Positions 23,377-30,651 of a DNA stretch of 30,651 bases are shown piece after piece. Both the position numbers and the translations under genes were made by a program. The DNA comes from an uncultured Muribaculaceae bacterium (GTDB taxonomy: Bacteria; Bacteroidota; Bacteroidia; Bacteroidales; Muribaculaceae): contig CAJUFH010000038.1 in assembly GCA_910585755.1 (NCBI GenBank), positions 1-30,651 of the forward strand, given 5' to 3'. Under the pieces are notes generated by a model. The model worked only from the letters and a program-made list of their open reading frames with translations, was not told where the DNA came from and ran no database searches. Every line of letters begins with the position of its first letter. Within the stretch, counting starts at the first letter, position 1.

Positions 23377-24821
23377 CGACTTTTCTTATCTCTCTCGCCG
23401 TCCTTGTCGGCGGCTATTTTGTTTACGGGCTCCTTGTAGAGAAGGTTTTCGGCATCGACCCGGCGCGTCTGACCCCCGCGGTGAAGCATCCCGACGGGGT
23501 TGACTTCGTTCCCCTCCCGACGTGGAAGGTGTTTATGATTCAGTTCCTGAACATCGCCGGGGTAGGGCCGATTTTCGGAGCCATAATGGGGGTGATGTTC
23601 GGCCCCGCGGCATTCCTGTGGATAGTTTTCGGCACTATTTTCGCCGGGGCGGTCCACGACTTCACTTCCGCGATGCTCTCGCTGCGCCAGGACGGAGTCT
23701 CGCTCCCCGAAGTCGTTGGCAACGAGCTTGGCGTGGGCGCACGTCAGGTTATGCGCGTGTTTTCGGTTGTGCTGCTGGTGCTCGTAGGGGCTGTATTCGT
23801 GATTACGCCCTCCGGGCTGTTGGCCTCGATGACACCAGACTATATGGACGTGACGTTCTGGGCGGTAGTGATTTTCCTCTATTACCTTTTCGCCACGATG
23901 CTCCCCATCGACAAGCTGATAGGCAAGCTGTACCCTCTTTTCGGAGGCGCGCTGCTATTTATGGCAGTGGCGCTGATGGGTGTGATGCTCTTCGGGGGTG
24001 TCGGAATCCCCGACGGTATGGCCGACGGGCTGTATAACCGTCACCCACAAGCCGAGACCCACGCTCTGTTCCCGATGCTCTTTATCTCGATCGCGTGCGG
24101 GGCGCTTTCGGGCTTCCACGCCACCCAGTCGCCGATGATGGCCCGCTGCCTGAAGAACGAGCGGCTGGCGCGCCCGGTATTCTACGGCGCGATGGTTGCC
24201 GAGGGTATCGTCGCGCTTATCTGGGCTGCGGCGGCGATTGCTTTCACCGGCGGCTATCAGGGGCTCGCCGAATATATGGCTGTTGACGGACATACGCCCG
24301 GGACGCTCGTCCACGATGTGTCGATCGGCTGGCTTGGCGCTTTCGGGGGAGTGCTTGCGATTATAGGGGTTGTCGCGGCTCCTATCACTACCGGGGATAC
24401 CGCCCTGCGGTCGGTGCGTCTGATTGTTGCCGACACCCTGAAGCTCGACCAGCGGAAATTCCTCAAGAGGGCATTAATCAGCATCCCGCTCTTCGCCGTG
24501 ACGTTCGCCGTGATGATGGTTGACTTCCAGGTGCTTTGGCGCTACTTCGCATGGAGCAACCAGTCGCTGGCCGTCTTTACCCTCTGGGCCGTGACGGTTT
24601 ATCTCGCCCGCAACCGCCGCTTCTTCTATATAACGCTTATTCCCGCGCTGTTTATGACGGTCGTGACGGTAAGCTACATATTCATGGCCCCGGAGGGCTT
24701 CTCGCTCGACATTGACCTCTCGCTCGGGATTGGCGTGACAGCCGCGGTAGTGCTTCTCGCCTGGTTCGCCGCAAAACTGCCTGCGATGCGCCGCGAGACG
24801 CGGCCTCTTGCCGCCGATTAA
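23373..24821 (+). CDS. CstA-family inner membrane transporter
   Basis: A 482-residue polytopic membrane protein of the CstA (carbon starvation protein A) family. Characterised relatives import pyruvate or peptides. The family core is visible: FLNIAGVGPIFGAIMGVMFG, FGTIFAGAVHDFTSAMLSLR, GALSGFHATQSPMMARC and APITTGDTALRSVRL. About twelve hydrophobic segments can be counted. It is shorter than E. coli CstA (701 residues) and lacks the long C-terminal extension, which is normal for short family members. The start codon overlaps the stop of the TPR/PD40 gene by four bases, and the PHP phosphatase gene follows after 17 bases. The substrate is not deducible from the sequence; no sensor kinase of the BtsS type is adjacent. 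Confidence 0.93.
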   Translation: MTTFLISLAVLVGGYFVYGLLVEKVFGIDPARLTPAVKHPDGVDFVPLPTWKVFMIQFLNIAGVGPIFGAIMGVMFGPAAFLWIVFGTIFAGAVHDFTSAMLSLRQDGVSLPEVVGNELGVGARQVMRVFSVVLLVLVGAVFVITPSGLLASMTPDYMDVTFWAVVIFLYYLFATMLPIDKLIGKLYPLFGGALLFMAVALMGVMLFGGVGIPDGMADGLYNRHPQAETHALFPMLFISIACGALSGFHATQSPMMARCLKNERLARPVFYGAMVAEGIVALIWAAAAIAFTGGYQGLAEYMAVDGHTPGTLVHDVSIGWLGAFGGVLAIIGVVAAPITTGDTALRSVRLIVADTLKLDQRKFLKRALISIPLFAVTFAVMMVDFQVLWRYFAWSNQSLAVFTLWAVTVYLARNRRFFYITLIPALFMTVVTVSYIFMAPEGFSLDIDLSLGIGVTAAVVLLAWFAAKLPAMRRETRPLAAD

Positions 24822-24838
24822 TTTAGTCTGTTTGTATC

Positions 24839-25693
24839 GTGGATTTTATAAAGGAACTCGGCGGGTCGACCCGCTACTGCTTTCATTCCCATACCGAATT
24901 TTGCGACGGCCGCGCCCAGATGGAGGCGTTTGCCCGCGAGGCTGTCGCCAGGGGCTTTACCCACTACGGCTTCTCGCCCCACTCGCCCCTGCGATTCCAT
25001 TCCCCTTGCAATATGCTGGAAACCAACGTGCCATGCTACCTTGCCGAGGTGGCGCGTATACGGCGCGAGCATGGCGCGGCCTGCCGTTTCTATGCGGGGA
25101 TGGAAATCGACTATATCGACGACACCTGGGGCCCGTCGGCCTCCTATTTCCGTCAGTTGCCTCTTGACTACCGGATTGGGTCGGTCCATTTTATCCCGAC
25201 GAAGGATGGGCGGTTTGTAGACATAGATGGTTCGCCGGAACGCTTCTGCCGCAATATGGAGGAGGTTTTCGACAAGGACATACGTTATGTCGTCGATACA
25301 TTTTACCGCCAGAGCCGCCGTATGGTGCTCGGAGGCTGCTTTGACTTCATCGGGCATTTCGACAAAATCGGCATGAACGCGTCCGCCTGGCAGCCGGGCA
25401 TCGAAGAGGAGCCATGGTACCGCGGACTGGTTGACGAGCTGGTCGACCTCATAATCGACCGCCGCGTGGCAGTCGAGGTCAACACCAAGATTTACGACAA
25501 GACCGCCCCGGCCGACGCTGTCGGCCATCCTGCAGGCGCGCCTGACGGCACGGGCCGCTTCTTCCCCGCCCCCCGCCATCTCTCGCGCCTGAAAGCCGCC
25601 GGCATCCCCATCCTTGTCAACTCCGACGTCCATGTCCCCGTCCTCATCGACTCGGGCCGCTCCGCCGCCCTCTCCCTTCTCGCCTCCCTGTAG
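24839..25693 (+). CDS. PHP-domain phosphatase (histidinol-phosphatase HisK-like)
   Basis: A cytosolic metal-dependent phosphatase of 284 residues with the PHP fold. Metal ligands are visible in order: HSH in YCFHSHTEFCDGRAQME, His in YGFSPHSPLRF, Glu in YAGMEIDYIDD, His in IGSVHFIPTKDGR, His in FIGHFDKIG and Asp/His in NSDVHVP. The best family guess is histidinol-phosphatase, but the PHP fold covers several phosphoesterases and no other his gene is nearby. The start is a GTG at 24839; the first in-frame ATG (24920) would remove the essential HSH motif. It is the last gene of the holA-led run, 17 bases after the transporter gene. Confidence 0.87.
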   Translation: MDFIKELGGSTRYCFHSHTEFCDGRAQMEAFAREAVARGFTHYGFSPHSPLRFHSPCNMLETNVPCYLAEVARIRREHGAACRFYAGMEIDYIDDTWGPSASYFRQLPLDYRIGSVHFIPTKDGRFVDIDGSPERFCRNMEEVFDKDIRYVVDTFYRQSRRMVLGGCFDFIGHFDKIGMNASAWQPGIEEEPWYRGLVDELVDLIIDRRVAVEVNTKIYDKTAPADAVGHPAGAPDGTGRFFPAPRHLSRLKAAGIPILVNSDVHVPVLIDSGRSAALSLLASL

Positions 25694-25722
25694 CGTGGGG
25701 TCTTGGAAGAGAGAGATGCTTG

Positions 25723-26535
25723 TTAGGTAAATTCAATTTCGTTTGTGTATGCGCGGGTGCCACCTTGCCGCAATTCGGGAATGTTGATTCTTATATCACA
25801 ATCAATGACAAATATGGTGCCGGTATCAGACTTTATGACATTTTCGTCGTGCATGTCACTTAGATAGATTTCGGGTGTCGTATAAGTCCAATTACGGCGG
25901 TTGCGTAATTCAAACCCCATTTTTGACATAAAGTCTTCTATCTCAGTCTGTGATATTTGAACGCCGCATATATATGGCTGTTCGACGATGATTTTGAAAT
26001 TGCCGCCGGAGTCTCTGCCAAACCCGATTACAGATAGTGCCGTTTCCGGGAAAAACGCATTATGAAGGCTGATTCGGTCCAGTGCATAAGTAGGATGGAT
26101 GAAATAATCCAATCCGATTGACTTGACTATAATGGAGCCGTTGTCGTAAACTTTCGCCTCGCCACCTTCGGCGATTTCTTCACCGAATGAGTGTGAAAGC
26201 TGGCTGTCTACATTGTCAATCCAGCAACCGGTTGCCTTCGCCCAGTTTTCTATTACTTCAGCCTGTTCCGCTCCTCGTTTGAGTTCTCTTTTGAAATCGG
26301 AGAGCTTTTCAGCAACATTATCTGGGCTATTTTCTCTTCCCGCGAGTATTGTCGCAATGACATTAGACGGGCCTCCCGCTGCGCAGCCATGCTGTTCTTG
26401 CGGTGAAAATCGTTTAAATAGTAGCTGCCCGTTTGCAAATTGTTCCGCATATCGTTCGAGAATATTCAGTCCTTCAGGCGTAAAACCATCCCGGATGATT
26501 TGGTCGATTGAAGCCCAAAATTCTGAGTTGTTCAT
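25723..26535 (-). CDS. Putative polyvalent-protein-kinase-like protein
   Basis: A 270-residue soluble protein that resembles the small kinase-like 'polyvalent' domains seen in mobile elements. Evidence is limited to motif layout: a glycine-rich loop (EGGEAKVYDNGSIIVK, with Lys138), IIVEQPYICG like a hinge, a catalytic-loop pattern LSDMHDENVI (Asp227, His229, Asn232) and a metal-binding-like IFVIDCDIR (Asp245, Asp247). The N-terminal 110 residues (LNILERYAEQFANGQLLFKR) are helical and unrecognised. It is a lone gene of clearly lower G+C than its neighbours, convergent with the PHP gene, which suggests it arrived by transfer. It could be a toxin, a defence kinase or an orphan cargo gene; I cannot choose. 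Confidence 0.6.
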   Translation of the reverse strand: MNNSEFWASIDQIIRDGFTPEGLNILERYAEQFANGQLLFKRFSPQEQHGCAAGGPSNVIATILAGRENSPDNVAEKLSDFKRELKRGAEQAEVIENWAKATGCWIDNVDSQLSHSFGEEIAEGGEAKVYDNGSIIVKSIGLDYFIHPTYALDRISLHNAFFPETALSVIGFGRDSGGNFKIIVEQPYICGVQISQTEIEDFMSKMGFELRNRRNWTYTTPEIYLSDMHDENVIKSDTGTIFVIDCDIRINIPELRQGGTRAYTNEIEFT

Positions 26536-26553
26536 TAGTGTTTAATTATAACG

Positions 26554-26561
26554 CAAATATA
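26554..26561 (-). promoter_or_regulatory. -7 element for the kinase-like gene
   Basis: On the minus strand TATATTTG (26561-26554) matches TAnnTTTG exactly, 18 bases before the start codon. The leader would be only about a dozen bases. The best -33 candidate (TTTA, 26587-26584) is 22 bases away, slightly too far. Confidence 0.55.
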
Positions 26562-26598
26562 TCGATTTTGTATGACACGGGGCTAAATGACTCCCAGA

Positions 26599-27378
26599 TT
26601 AGCGGGCGACGAGGCCGCCGTCGGCGAGGAAGTGGGAGCCGGTGCAGAAGCTGGAGGCGTCTGAGGCCAGGAAATAGACCAGTTCGGCGACTTCGGCGGG
26701 TTCCCCGACGCGGCCGCGGGGATAGAGGGCGTTCTCTTCGGCCCACAGGCGTTCGGCGCTGACATGCTCGGGGTCGGCTGCCTCGAGGCGGTGGAACAGG
26801 TTGTCAACCAAGGGCGTGCGGACGGTCCCGGCGCATACGGCGTTGACCCGTATGCCGTATTCTCCAAGATCGATTGAGAGCCCGCGGGTAATCTGCCCCA
26901 GCGCCCCCTTTGTAAGCCCGTAGCCGAAGCTCTTGGCTTTCCCGATATACCATTGGTCGGAGGCGTTGATTACGACGCTTCCGCCGCCGTTCTCAATCAG
27001 GCGGGGGACCGCGGTGCGGAGGGTGTTGAACGTGCCGTAGATATTGGTCTGAATCATAAGGTCCAGCTCCTCGTCGGTTATGTCGAGGAGGGTGTTGCGG
27101 CGGTGGATTCCCGCGTTGGCAAACACGCTGTCAAGCCCTCCGAAGCGCTCTACGGCGGCACCGACGGCCCGCTTCACAGCTTCGCGGTCGCGGGTGTCGG
27201 CCACGCTGAACAGCAGTTGGTCCGGCTTACAGATTTCCGCCATAAGTGCCTGTGCCTCCGTTTCGTTGATGTCGGTGAAGGCGACATTCCATCCTTCCGA
27301 TACGAATTTCTTCACGGAGGCCGCCCCTATCCCGGTTGACCCCCCGGTTATAAATACTGTTTTCCTTCTGTCTGCCAT
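26599..27378 (-). CDS. Short-chain dehydrogenase/reductase
   Basis: A 259-residue classical SDR using NAD(P)H. The cofactor loop is TGGSTGIG (11-18), NAG follows at 88-90, and the catalytic set is Asn112, Ser140, Tyr153 and Lys157 (spacing Ser-13-Tyr and YxxxK). The C-terminal SFCTGSHFLADGGL is typical of the family. Asp36 after the second strand (NVAFTDINE) favours NAD(H) over NADP(H). The substrate is unknown; sugar or hydroxy-acid dehydrogenases are the usual kind in this class. It stands alone, divergent from tatA, so its neighbours give no hint of function. Confidence 0.92.
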   Translation of the reverse strand: MADRRKTVFITGGSTGIGAASVKKFVSEGWNVAFTDINETEAQALMAEICKPDQLLFSVADTRDREAVKRAVGAAVERFGGLDSVFANAGIHRRNTLLDITDEELDLMIQTNIYGTFNTLRTAVPRLIENGGGSVVINASDQWYIGKAKSFGYGLTKGALGQITRGLSIDLGEYGIRVNAVCAGTVRTPLVDNLFHRLEAADPEHVSAERLWAEENALYPRGRVGEPAEVAELVYFLASDASSFCTGSHFLADGGLVAR

Positions 27379-27412
27379 CGCGCTTTAATTTATTTTAGAG
27401 AATCTCGTAGCG

Positions 27413-27440
27413 CGAATTTACTCATTTTGTCGTAATTTTG
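27413..27440. promoter_or_regulatory. Divergent -7 elements for tatA (+) and the SDR gene (-)
   Basis: On the plus strand TAATTTTG (27433-27440) is a perfect TAnnTTTG element for tatA. On the minus strand TAAATTCG (27420-27413) is a one-mismatch element for the SDR gene. They are only 12 bases apart, so the two promoters could compete. No clear -33 element is seen for either. Confidence 0.45.
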
Positions 27441-27467
27441 CACCTGTACTTTATAACAGAAAGAATT

Positions 27468-27704
27468 ATGAATATGATATACGCGCTTATCCCGGCGTTT
27501 TTCGGCGGTCTCCGCGGCTGGGAGCTGGTAATCATCGCGGTACTGATTCTGCTGCTTTTCGGCGGCAAGAAGATTCCCGAACTGATGCGCGGTCTCGGCA
27601 AGGGAATCCGCGGATTCAAGGAGGGGCTCAACGATATGAGCGATGAAATCAACAAGCCCATAGATAAGAAAAAGGATGCCGATCAGGCAGCGAAAGGGGA
27701 GTGA
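27468..27704 (+). CDS. tatA: Twin-arginine translocase subunit TatA
   Basis: A 78-residue protein with one N-terminal membrane helix followed by an amphipathic helix and a charged tail. The core is WELVIIAVLILLLFGGKKIP then ELMRGLGKGIRGFKEGLND, the TatA signature (FGGKKIPEL). It forms the translocation pore of the Tat pathway, which exports folded proteins across the inner membrane. I use the ATG at 27468. A TTG further upstream at 27438 is less likely, since it overlaps the promoter. tatC follows 17 bases downstream. No separate TatB gene is seen, so TatA probably serves both roles, as in other minimal Tat systems. Confidence 0.93.
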   Translation: MNMIYALIPAFFGGLRGWELVIIAVLILLLFGGKKIPELMRGLGKGIRGFKEGLNDMSDEINKPIDKKKDADQAAKGE

Positions 27705-27721
27705 GCAGCCCCGGATGAGAT

Positions 27722-28537
27722 ATGGCCGGAAACGCTGAAAACACCTCCGGGGAAATGACATTCTGGGACCACCTCGACGCGCTGCGGGGTGTGATGCTGA
27801 AGGCGATCGCGGTATTCGTTGCCGTGGCCGCCGGGCTGTTCGTGTTCATGCCTGAGATTTTCAACAACGTGGTGCTCGCCCCGTGTACCCCCGGATTCGC
27901 CACTTACCGCTTTCTCGAGCGCCTGTCGGCCTTGTGGCCCGGCGCGTTCGATGCCCCCGCGGCAGGGTTCTCTGTCGAACTTGTTAACTACCAGCTCGCC
28001 TCGCAGTTCTTCATCCATATGTCGATGACCTGCTGGCTGGCGCTCGTGCTTTCGTTCCCGGTCGTAATCTATATTTTCTGGACTTTCATCAAGCCGGGTC
28101 TTTACCCCCGGGAACGCCGCGGGGCTTCGACGGCGTTTATGTTCGGGGTCGTGATGTTCTACATCGGAGTCGCAACGGGGTACTACCTCGTGTTCCCGCT
28201 GACGGTGCGCTTCCTGGCCGACTACCAGCTCAGCGACCTGGTGCCCAACGTGATTTCGCTCGACAGTTATACCGACACGTTCGTGACAATCGTGTTCCTG
28301 ATGGGGGTTGTCTTCGAGCTGCCGCTGCTTGCGTGGCTGCTCGGGCGCATGGGGCTGCTGACCAGGCGTTTCTTCTCCCTCTACCGCCGCCACGCGATTG
28401 TCGCGCTTATGATCCTAGCGGCTGTAATCACCCCGACCGGCGACCCGTTCACCCTCTTCGCCGTCTTTATCCCGATATACCTGCTTTGGGAATTCAGCGC
28501 GATGCTCGTCCCAAAAAGCGTACCAACAGACGATTGA
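27722..28537 (+). CDS. tatC: Twin-arginine translocase subunit TatC
   Basis: A 271-residue polytopic protein that recognises twin-arginine signal peptides and partners TatA encoded 17 bases upstream. It has about six membrane segments and family motifs: FWDHLDALRGVMLKAIAVFV near the N-terminus, VVIYIFWTFIKPGLYPRERR, VMFYIGVATGYYLVFPLTVR and FLADYQLSDLVPNVISLDSY. It is followed after 2 bases by the glycosyltransferase gene, suggesting co-transcription. An insertion-like loop (about 45-95, with SALWPGAFDAPAAGFSVELV) lies between the first two helices. Confidence 0.94.
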   Translation: MAGNAENTSGEMTFWDHLDALRGVMLKAIAVFVAVAAGLFVFMPEIFNNVVLAPCTPGFATYRFLERLSALWPGAFDAPAAGFSVELVNYQLASQFFIHMSMTCWLALVLSFPVVIYIFWTFIKPGLYPRERRGASTAFMFGVVMFYIGVATGYYLVFPLTVRFLADYQLSDLVPNVISLDSYTDTFVTIVFLMGVVFELPLLAWLLGRMGLLTRRFFSLYRRHAIVALMILAAVITPTGDPFTLFAVFIPIYLLWEFSAMLVPKSVPTDD

Positions 28538-28539
28538 AA

Positions 28540-29538
28540 ATGAAACAGATAGCGGTAATCATCCTTAACTGGAACGGAGCCGGGCTGCTCCGGGAGTTTC
28601 TTCCCTCCGTGGTTGCCAACACAAATGCCGAACTGGCCGACGTGATAGTCGCCGACAACGGGAGCACGGATGATTCCCTGCTGGTGCTTAGGGATGAGTT
28701 TCCACAGGTAAAAGTGCTCGAATTTCCTGAAAACTACGGTTTTGCGGAAGGATATAACCGCGCGGTGGCGGCTACCCGCTATCCAATGACACTGCTGCTC
28801 AACTCCGATGTGGAAGTGCCGGAGGGTTGGATCGAGCCGCTGGCAGCCTATATGGGCGCAAATCCCGAATGTGGGGCCTGCCAGCCTAAGATTTTGAGCT
28901 ATAAGGATAAAGGCTCTTTTGAATATGCCGGGGCATCCGGGGGCCTTCTTGACCGCAACGGCTATCCCTATTGCCGCGGCCGCCTTTTTGACACGACAGA
29001 AAAGGACCGGGGCCAGTACGATACCCCGATGAAGGTTATGTGGGCTTCTGGGGCTGCTCTGCTCGTGCGTTCAGCACTCTACGAGGAGGTAGGGGGCCTT
29101 GACAAGGAGTTTTTCGCGCATATGGAGGAAATTGACCTCTGCTGGCGCATACAGCTCGCCGGGCATACGGTTGATGTCGTACCCGCGTCGCGAGTCTATC
29201 ATCTTGGCGGCGGCTCCCTTCCCGCCTCCAATCCCCGGAAAACCTATCTCAACTTCCGTAACAACCTGCTGCTGCTACACAAGAACCTCCCCCGCCGGGA
29301 CCTCTTCGCCACCCTTTTGCGCCGCCGGTTGCTCGACACCCTCGCATGGGCGAAGTTTGTCGCCTCCTTTGATTTCGCCAATGCCGGCGCCGTCCTCAAA
29401 GCCCACCGCGATTTCCGCCGCATGCGCCGCCTCTACACCACCCACCCATCCCGCAACCTCCTCCGCGAACCCCTCCAGCGCCGCAATATAATCCTCTCCT
29501 ACTACCTCCTCCGTCGCAAAACTTACTCCTCCCTCTAA
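28540..29538 (+). CDS. Family 2 glycosyltransferase
   Basis: A 332-residue GT-A-fold enzyme that transfers a sugar from a nucleotide donor. N-terminal IAVIILNWNGAGLLREFLPS, then VIVADNGSTDDSL, FPENYGFAEGYNRAVAATRY and the metal-binding NSD (88-90). The acceptor-side motif is FFAHMEEIDLCWRIQLAGH, typical of rhamnosyltransferase-like members. No membrane anchor is seen. The start at 28540 is chosen because the longer open frame begins inside tatC. It is 2 bases after the tatC stop, so in the tat operon. A link to Tat-exported or cell-wall glycans is inference only. The 3' end is rich in arginine and leucine codons. Confidence 0.9.
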   Translation: MKQIAVIILNWNGAGLLREFLPSVVANTNAELADVIVADNGSTDDSLLVLRDEFPQVKVLEFPENYGFAEGYNRAVAATRYPMTLLLNSDVEVPEGWIEPLAAYMGANPECGACQPKILSYKDKGSFEYAGASGGLLDRNGYPYCRGRLFDTTEKDRGQYDTPMKVMWASGAALLVRSALYEEVGGLDKEFFAHMEEIDLCWRIQLAGHTVDVVPASRVYHLGGGSLPASNPRKTYLNFRNNLLLLHKNLPRRDLFATLLRRRLLDTLAWAKFVASFDFANAGAVLKAHRDFRRMRRLYTTHPSRNLLREPLQRRNIILSYYLLRRKTYSSL

Positions 29539-29541
29539 ACT

Positions 29542-29576
29542 CAGCTCGCCACAGTGGCGAGCCGTAAGGCGAGCTG
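29542..29576. repeat. REP-like palindrome, left copy at the transposase
   Basis: A 35-base region with arms cagctcgcc (29542-29550) and ggcgagctg (29568-29576) and a nested palindrome, gctcgccac/gtggcgagc (29544-29562). Positions 29546-29575 are the exact reverse complement of 30622-30651 beyond the transposase gene. It begins 3 bases after the glycosyltransferase stop and may also end that transcript. Confidence 0.8.
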
Positions 29577-29616
29577 GAATCAGGCTGTTATTTGTAACCT
29601 CTAAAATCCCCTCCCT

Positions 29617-30573
29617 ATGAAAGACCCGCGCTTCGCCTCCCTGAACCCCGTTCACCGCAGTACGCGCAGGGCCTTTTTCCATGATTACACCCGCCCGGGA
29701 CGCTATATGATTACCATTACCCGCGTTCCCGGCGCGCCCACGTTCTCCATCCTTAACACCACAACCCGCGAGCTCTCCCTTACACCCCTGGGTGCCGCGA
29801 TTCGCGGCGAATTAGCACGTCTGCAGGAAATCCAGCCAGCAATCGCGGTAAAGGCAAGCGCTATAATGCCCGACCACATCCATTGCGTCCTCATGGTTCT
29901 GCGGCAACTACCAAAGAAACTCGGCGATTACATAGGAGCGTTTAAAGGAGCCTGTTCGAGGCGTTGGAAGGAAATCGAAGGAGCTGAGACCGTCAGGCCC
30001 CTGTTTGTCCGCGGCTTCAACGACCGTATAATCCGGGACGACGAGCATATGTCAAGGGCAGTCAACTATATCGCCGACAATCCGGCGAGAGCCGCTATAA
30101 AGGCCTCCCATCCTGACCTCTTCCGGCGGTATAACCACCTTGTTGTCGGAGACCGGGAGTTCGCCGCATACGGCAACATTTTCCTGCTTCGTGACTTTGA
30201 CCGCCGTCCGGTAATAATCCACCGCGCCGATTCTACCGAAGCCAGGGTGGCAAAAGAGAAAGAATGGCTGGCGTGTGCGGCCAACGGGGGCGTCCTGATT
30301 TCTCCGTTTATAAGCCCGGCGGAAAAAGCGGTACGAGACAAGGCTGTCGAGCTTGGCGGACGGTTGGTTATCCTGCGGAACGAAGGTTTCGAGGAGCGCT
30401 TCAAGCCGCAGGGCCGCGAGTTCGACCTCTGTTCCGAAGGTCGGCTGCTCCTCCTCGCCCCCTGGCCCGACAAGCTCAACCGCTCGACCGTCACCCGCTC
30501 CCAGGCCCTCTCCATGAACGCCCAGGCTGTCTACCTCAGCTCCTACCAAGGCCCCATCTCCTTGCGGCGCTAA
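29617..30573 (+). CDS. Y1 (IS200/RAYT-type) transposase with C-terminal extension
   Basis: A 318-residue single-strand DNA transposase of the Y1/HUH class, related to REP-associated tyrosine transposases. The N-terminus has YMITITR, the HUH pair is in IMPDHIHCVLM (His87, His89), and the nucleophile is probably Tyr151 in AVNYIADNPARAA. The first 190 residues match the family length. The extra C-terminal 125 residues (GGVLISPFISPAEKAVRDKA, then FDLCSEGRLLLLAPWP) form a second domain with a Rossmann-like look, possibly DprA/SLOG-like. It is flanked by perfect inverted copies of a REP-like palindrome. It is the last gene in the window and seems intact. Confidence 0.85.
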   Translation: MKDPRFASLNPVHRSTRRAFFHDYTRPGRYMITITRVPGAPTFSILNTTTRELSLTPLGAAIRGELARLQEIQPAIAVKASAIMPDHIHCVLMVLRQLPKKLGDYIGAFKGACSRRWKEIEGAETVRPLFVRGFNDRIIRDDEHMSRAVNYIADNPARAAIKASHPDLFRRYNHLVVGDREFAAYGNIFLLRDFDRRPVIIHRADSTEARVAKEKEWLACAANGGVLISPFISPAEKAVRDKAVELGGRLVILRNEGFEERFKPQGREFDLCSEGRLLLLAPWPDKLNRSTVTRSQALSMNAQAVYLSSYQGPISLRR

Positions 30574-30621
30574 CCCGCAGGAGCTTTCCCTTTGCGCCCC
30601 CTCGTTTGCTCCCCATCACGA

Positions 30622-30651
30622 AGCTCGCCTTACGGCTCGCCACTGTGGCGA
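30622..30651. repeat. REP-like palindrome, right copy (cut by window end)
   Basis: The last 30 bases are the exact reverse complement of 29546-29575, so the two copies flank the transposase in inverted orientation, 49 bases after its stop codon. The outer arm continues beyond the window. Confidence 0.8.

Overview
The window looks like a chromosomal segment of a fairly high-G+C member of the Bacteroidales, plausibly Muribaculaceae-like. The family name is an inference. The order is supported by a SusC/SusD pair with lipoproteins, promoters of the Bacteroidota type (TTTG, about 19-20 bases, TAnnTTTG), A-rich leaders mostly without Shine-Dalgarno sites, a two-component TatA/TatC system, and a 3-phosphoglycerate dehydrogenase whose catalytic histidine is replaced by lysine. 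No rRNA, tRNA or CRISPR array was seen.

Layout. Positions 1-534 hold GA-rich tandem repeats and a long leader in front of a nutrient-uptake operon: susC-like receptor, susD-like lipoprotein and a SusE/F-position lipoprotein (535-7180), closed by a strong terminator at 7229-7260. A gap with two 9-base tandem arrays leads to serC-serA (7580-9586), the first two steps of serine synthesis from 3-phosphoglycerate. These converge on a minus-strand block: an ABC-F ATPase (9579-11579), then 5-formyl-THF cyclo-ligase, an S41 carboxy-terminal protease and a dCMP deaminase, the last three read as one operon from 14435 down to 11689.

An accessory island lies between the dCMP deaminase and the replication gene holA. 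It holds two overlapping minus-strand genes of the DUF262 (GmrSD/SspE-like) class (14584-18685) and a divergent DUF4172-type Fic protein (19131-20246). The DUF262 pair is visibly less G+C-rich than its surroundings. It is bracketed by two same-orientation hairpin sequences sharing a 16-base identical core, and it has its own promoter. The Fic gene is preceded by two 24-base palindromes and a promoter that would give a nearly leaderless mRNA. This is the best candidate in the window for an undescribed defence or conflict system.

From 20231 on, housekeeping resumes: an HsdR_N-like PD-(D/E)xK protein divergent from holA, then holA, a TPR/PD40 protein, a CstA-type transporter and a PHP phosphatase in one tight operon (20890-25693). 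An isolated A+T-rich gene for a polyvalent-kinase-like protein (25723-26535) and an SDR oxidoreductase follow on the minus strand. The tatA-tatC-glycosyltransferase operon (27468-29538) is next. The window ends with a Y1-type (RAYT) transposase gene flanked by perfect 30-base inverted copies of a REP-like palindrome. Degenerate relatives of this palindrome occur in two other gene-free gaps.
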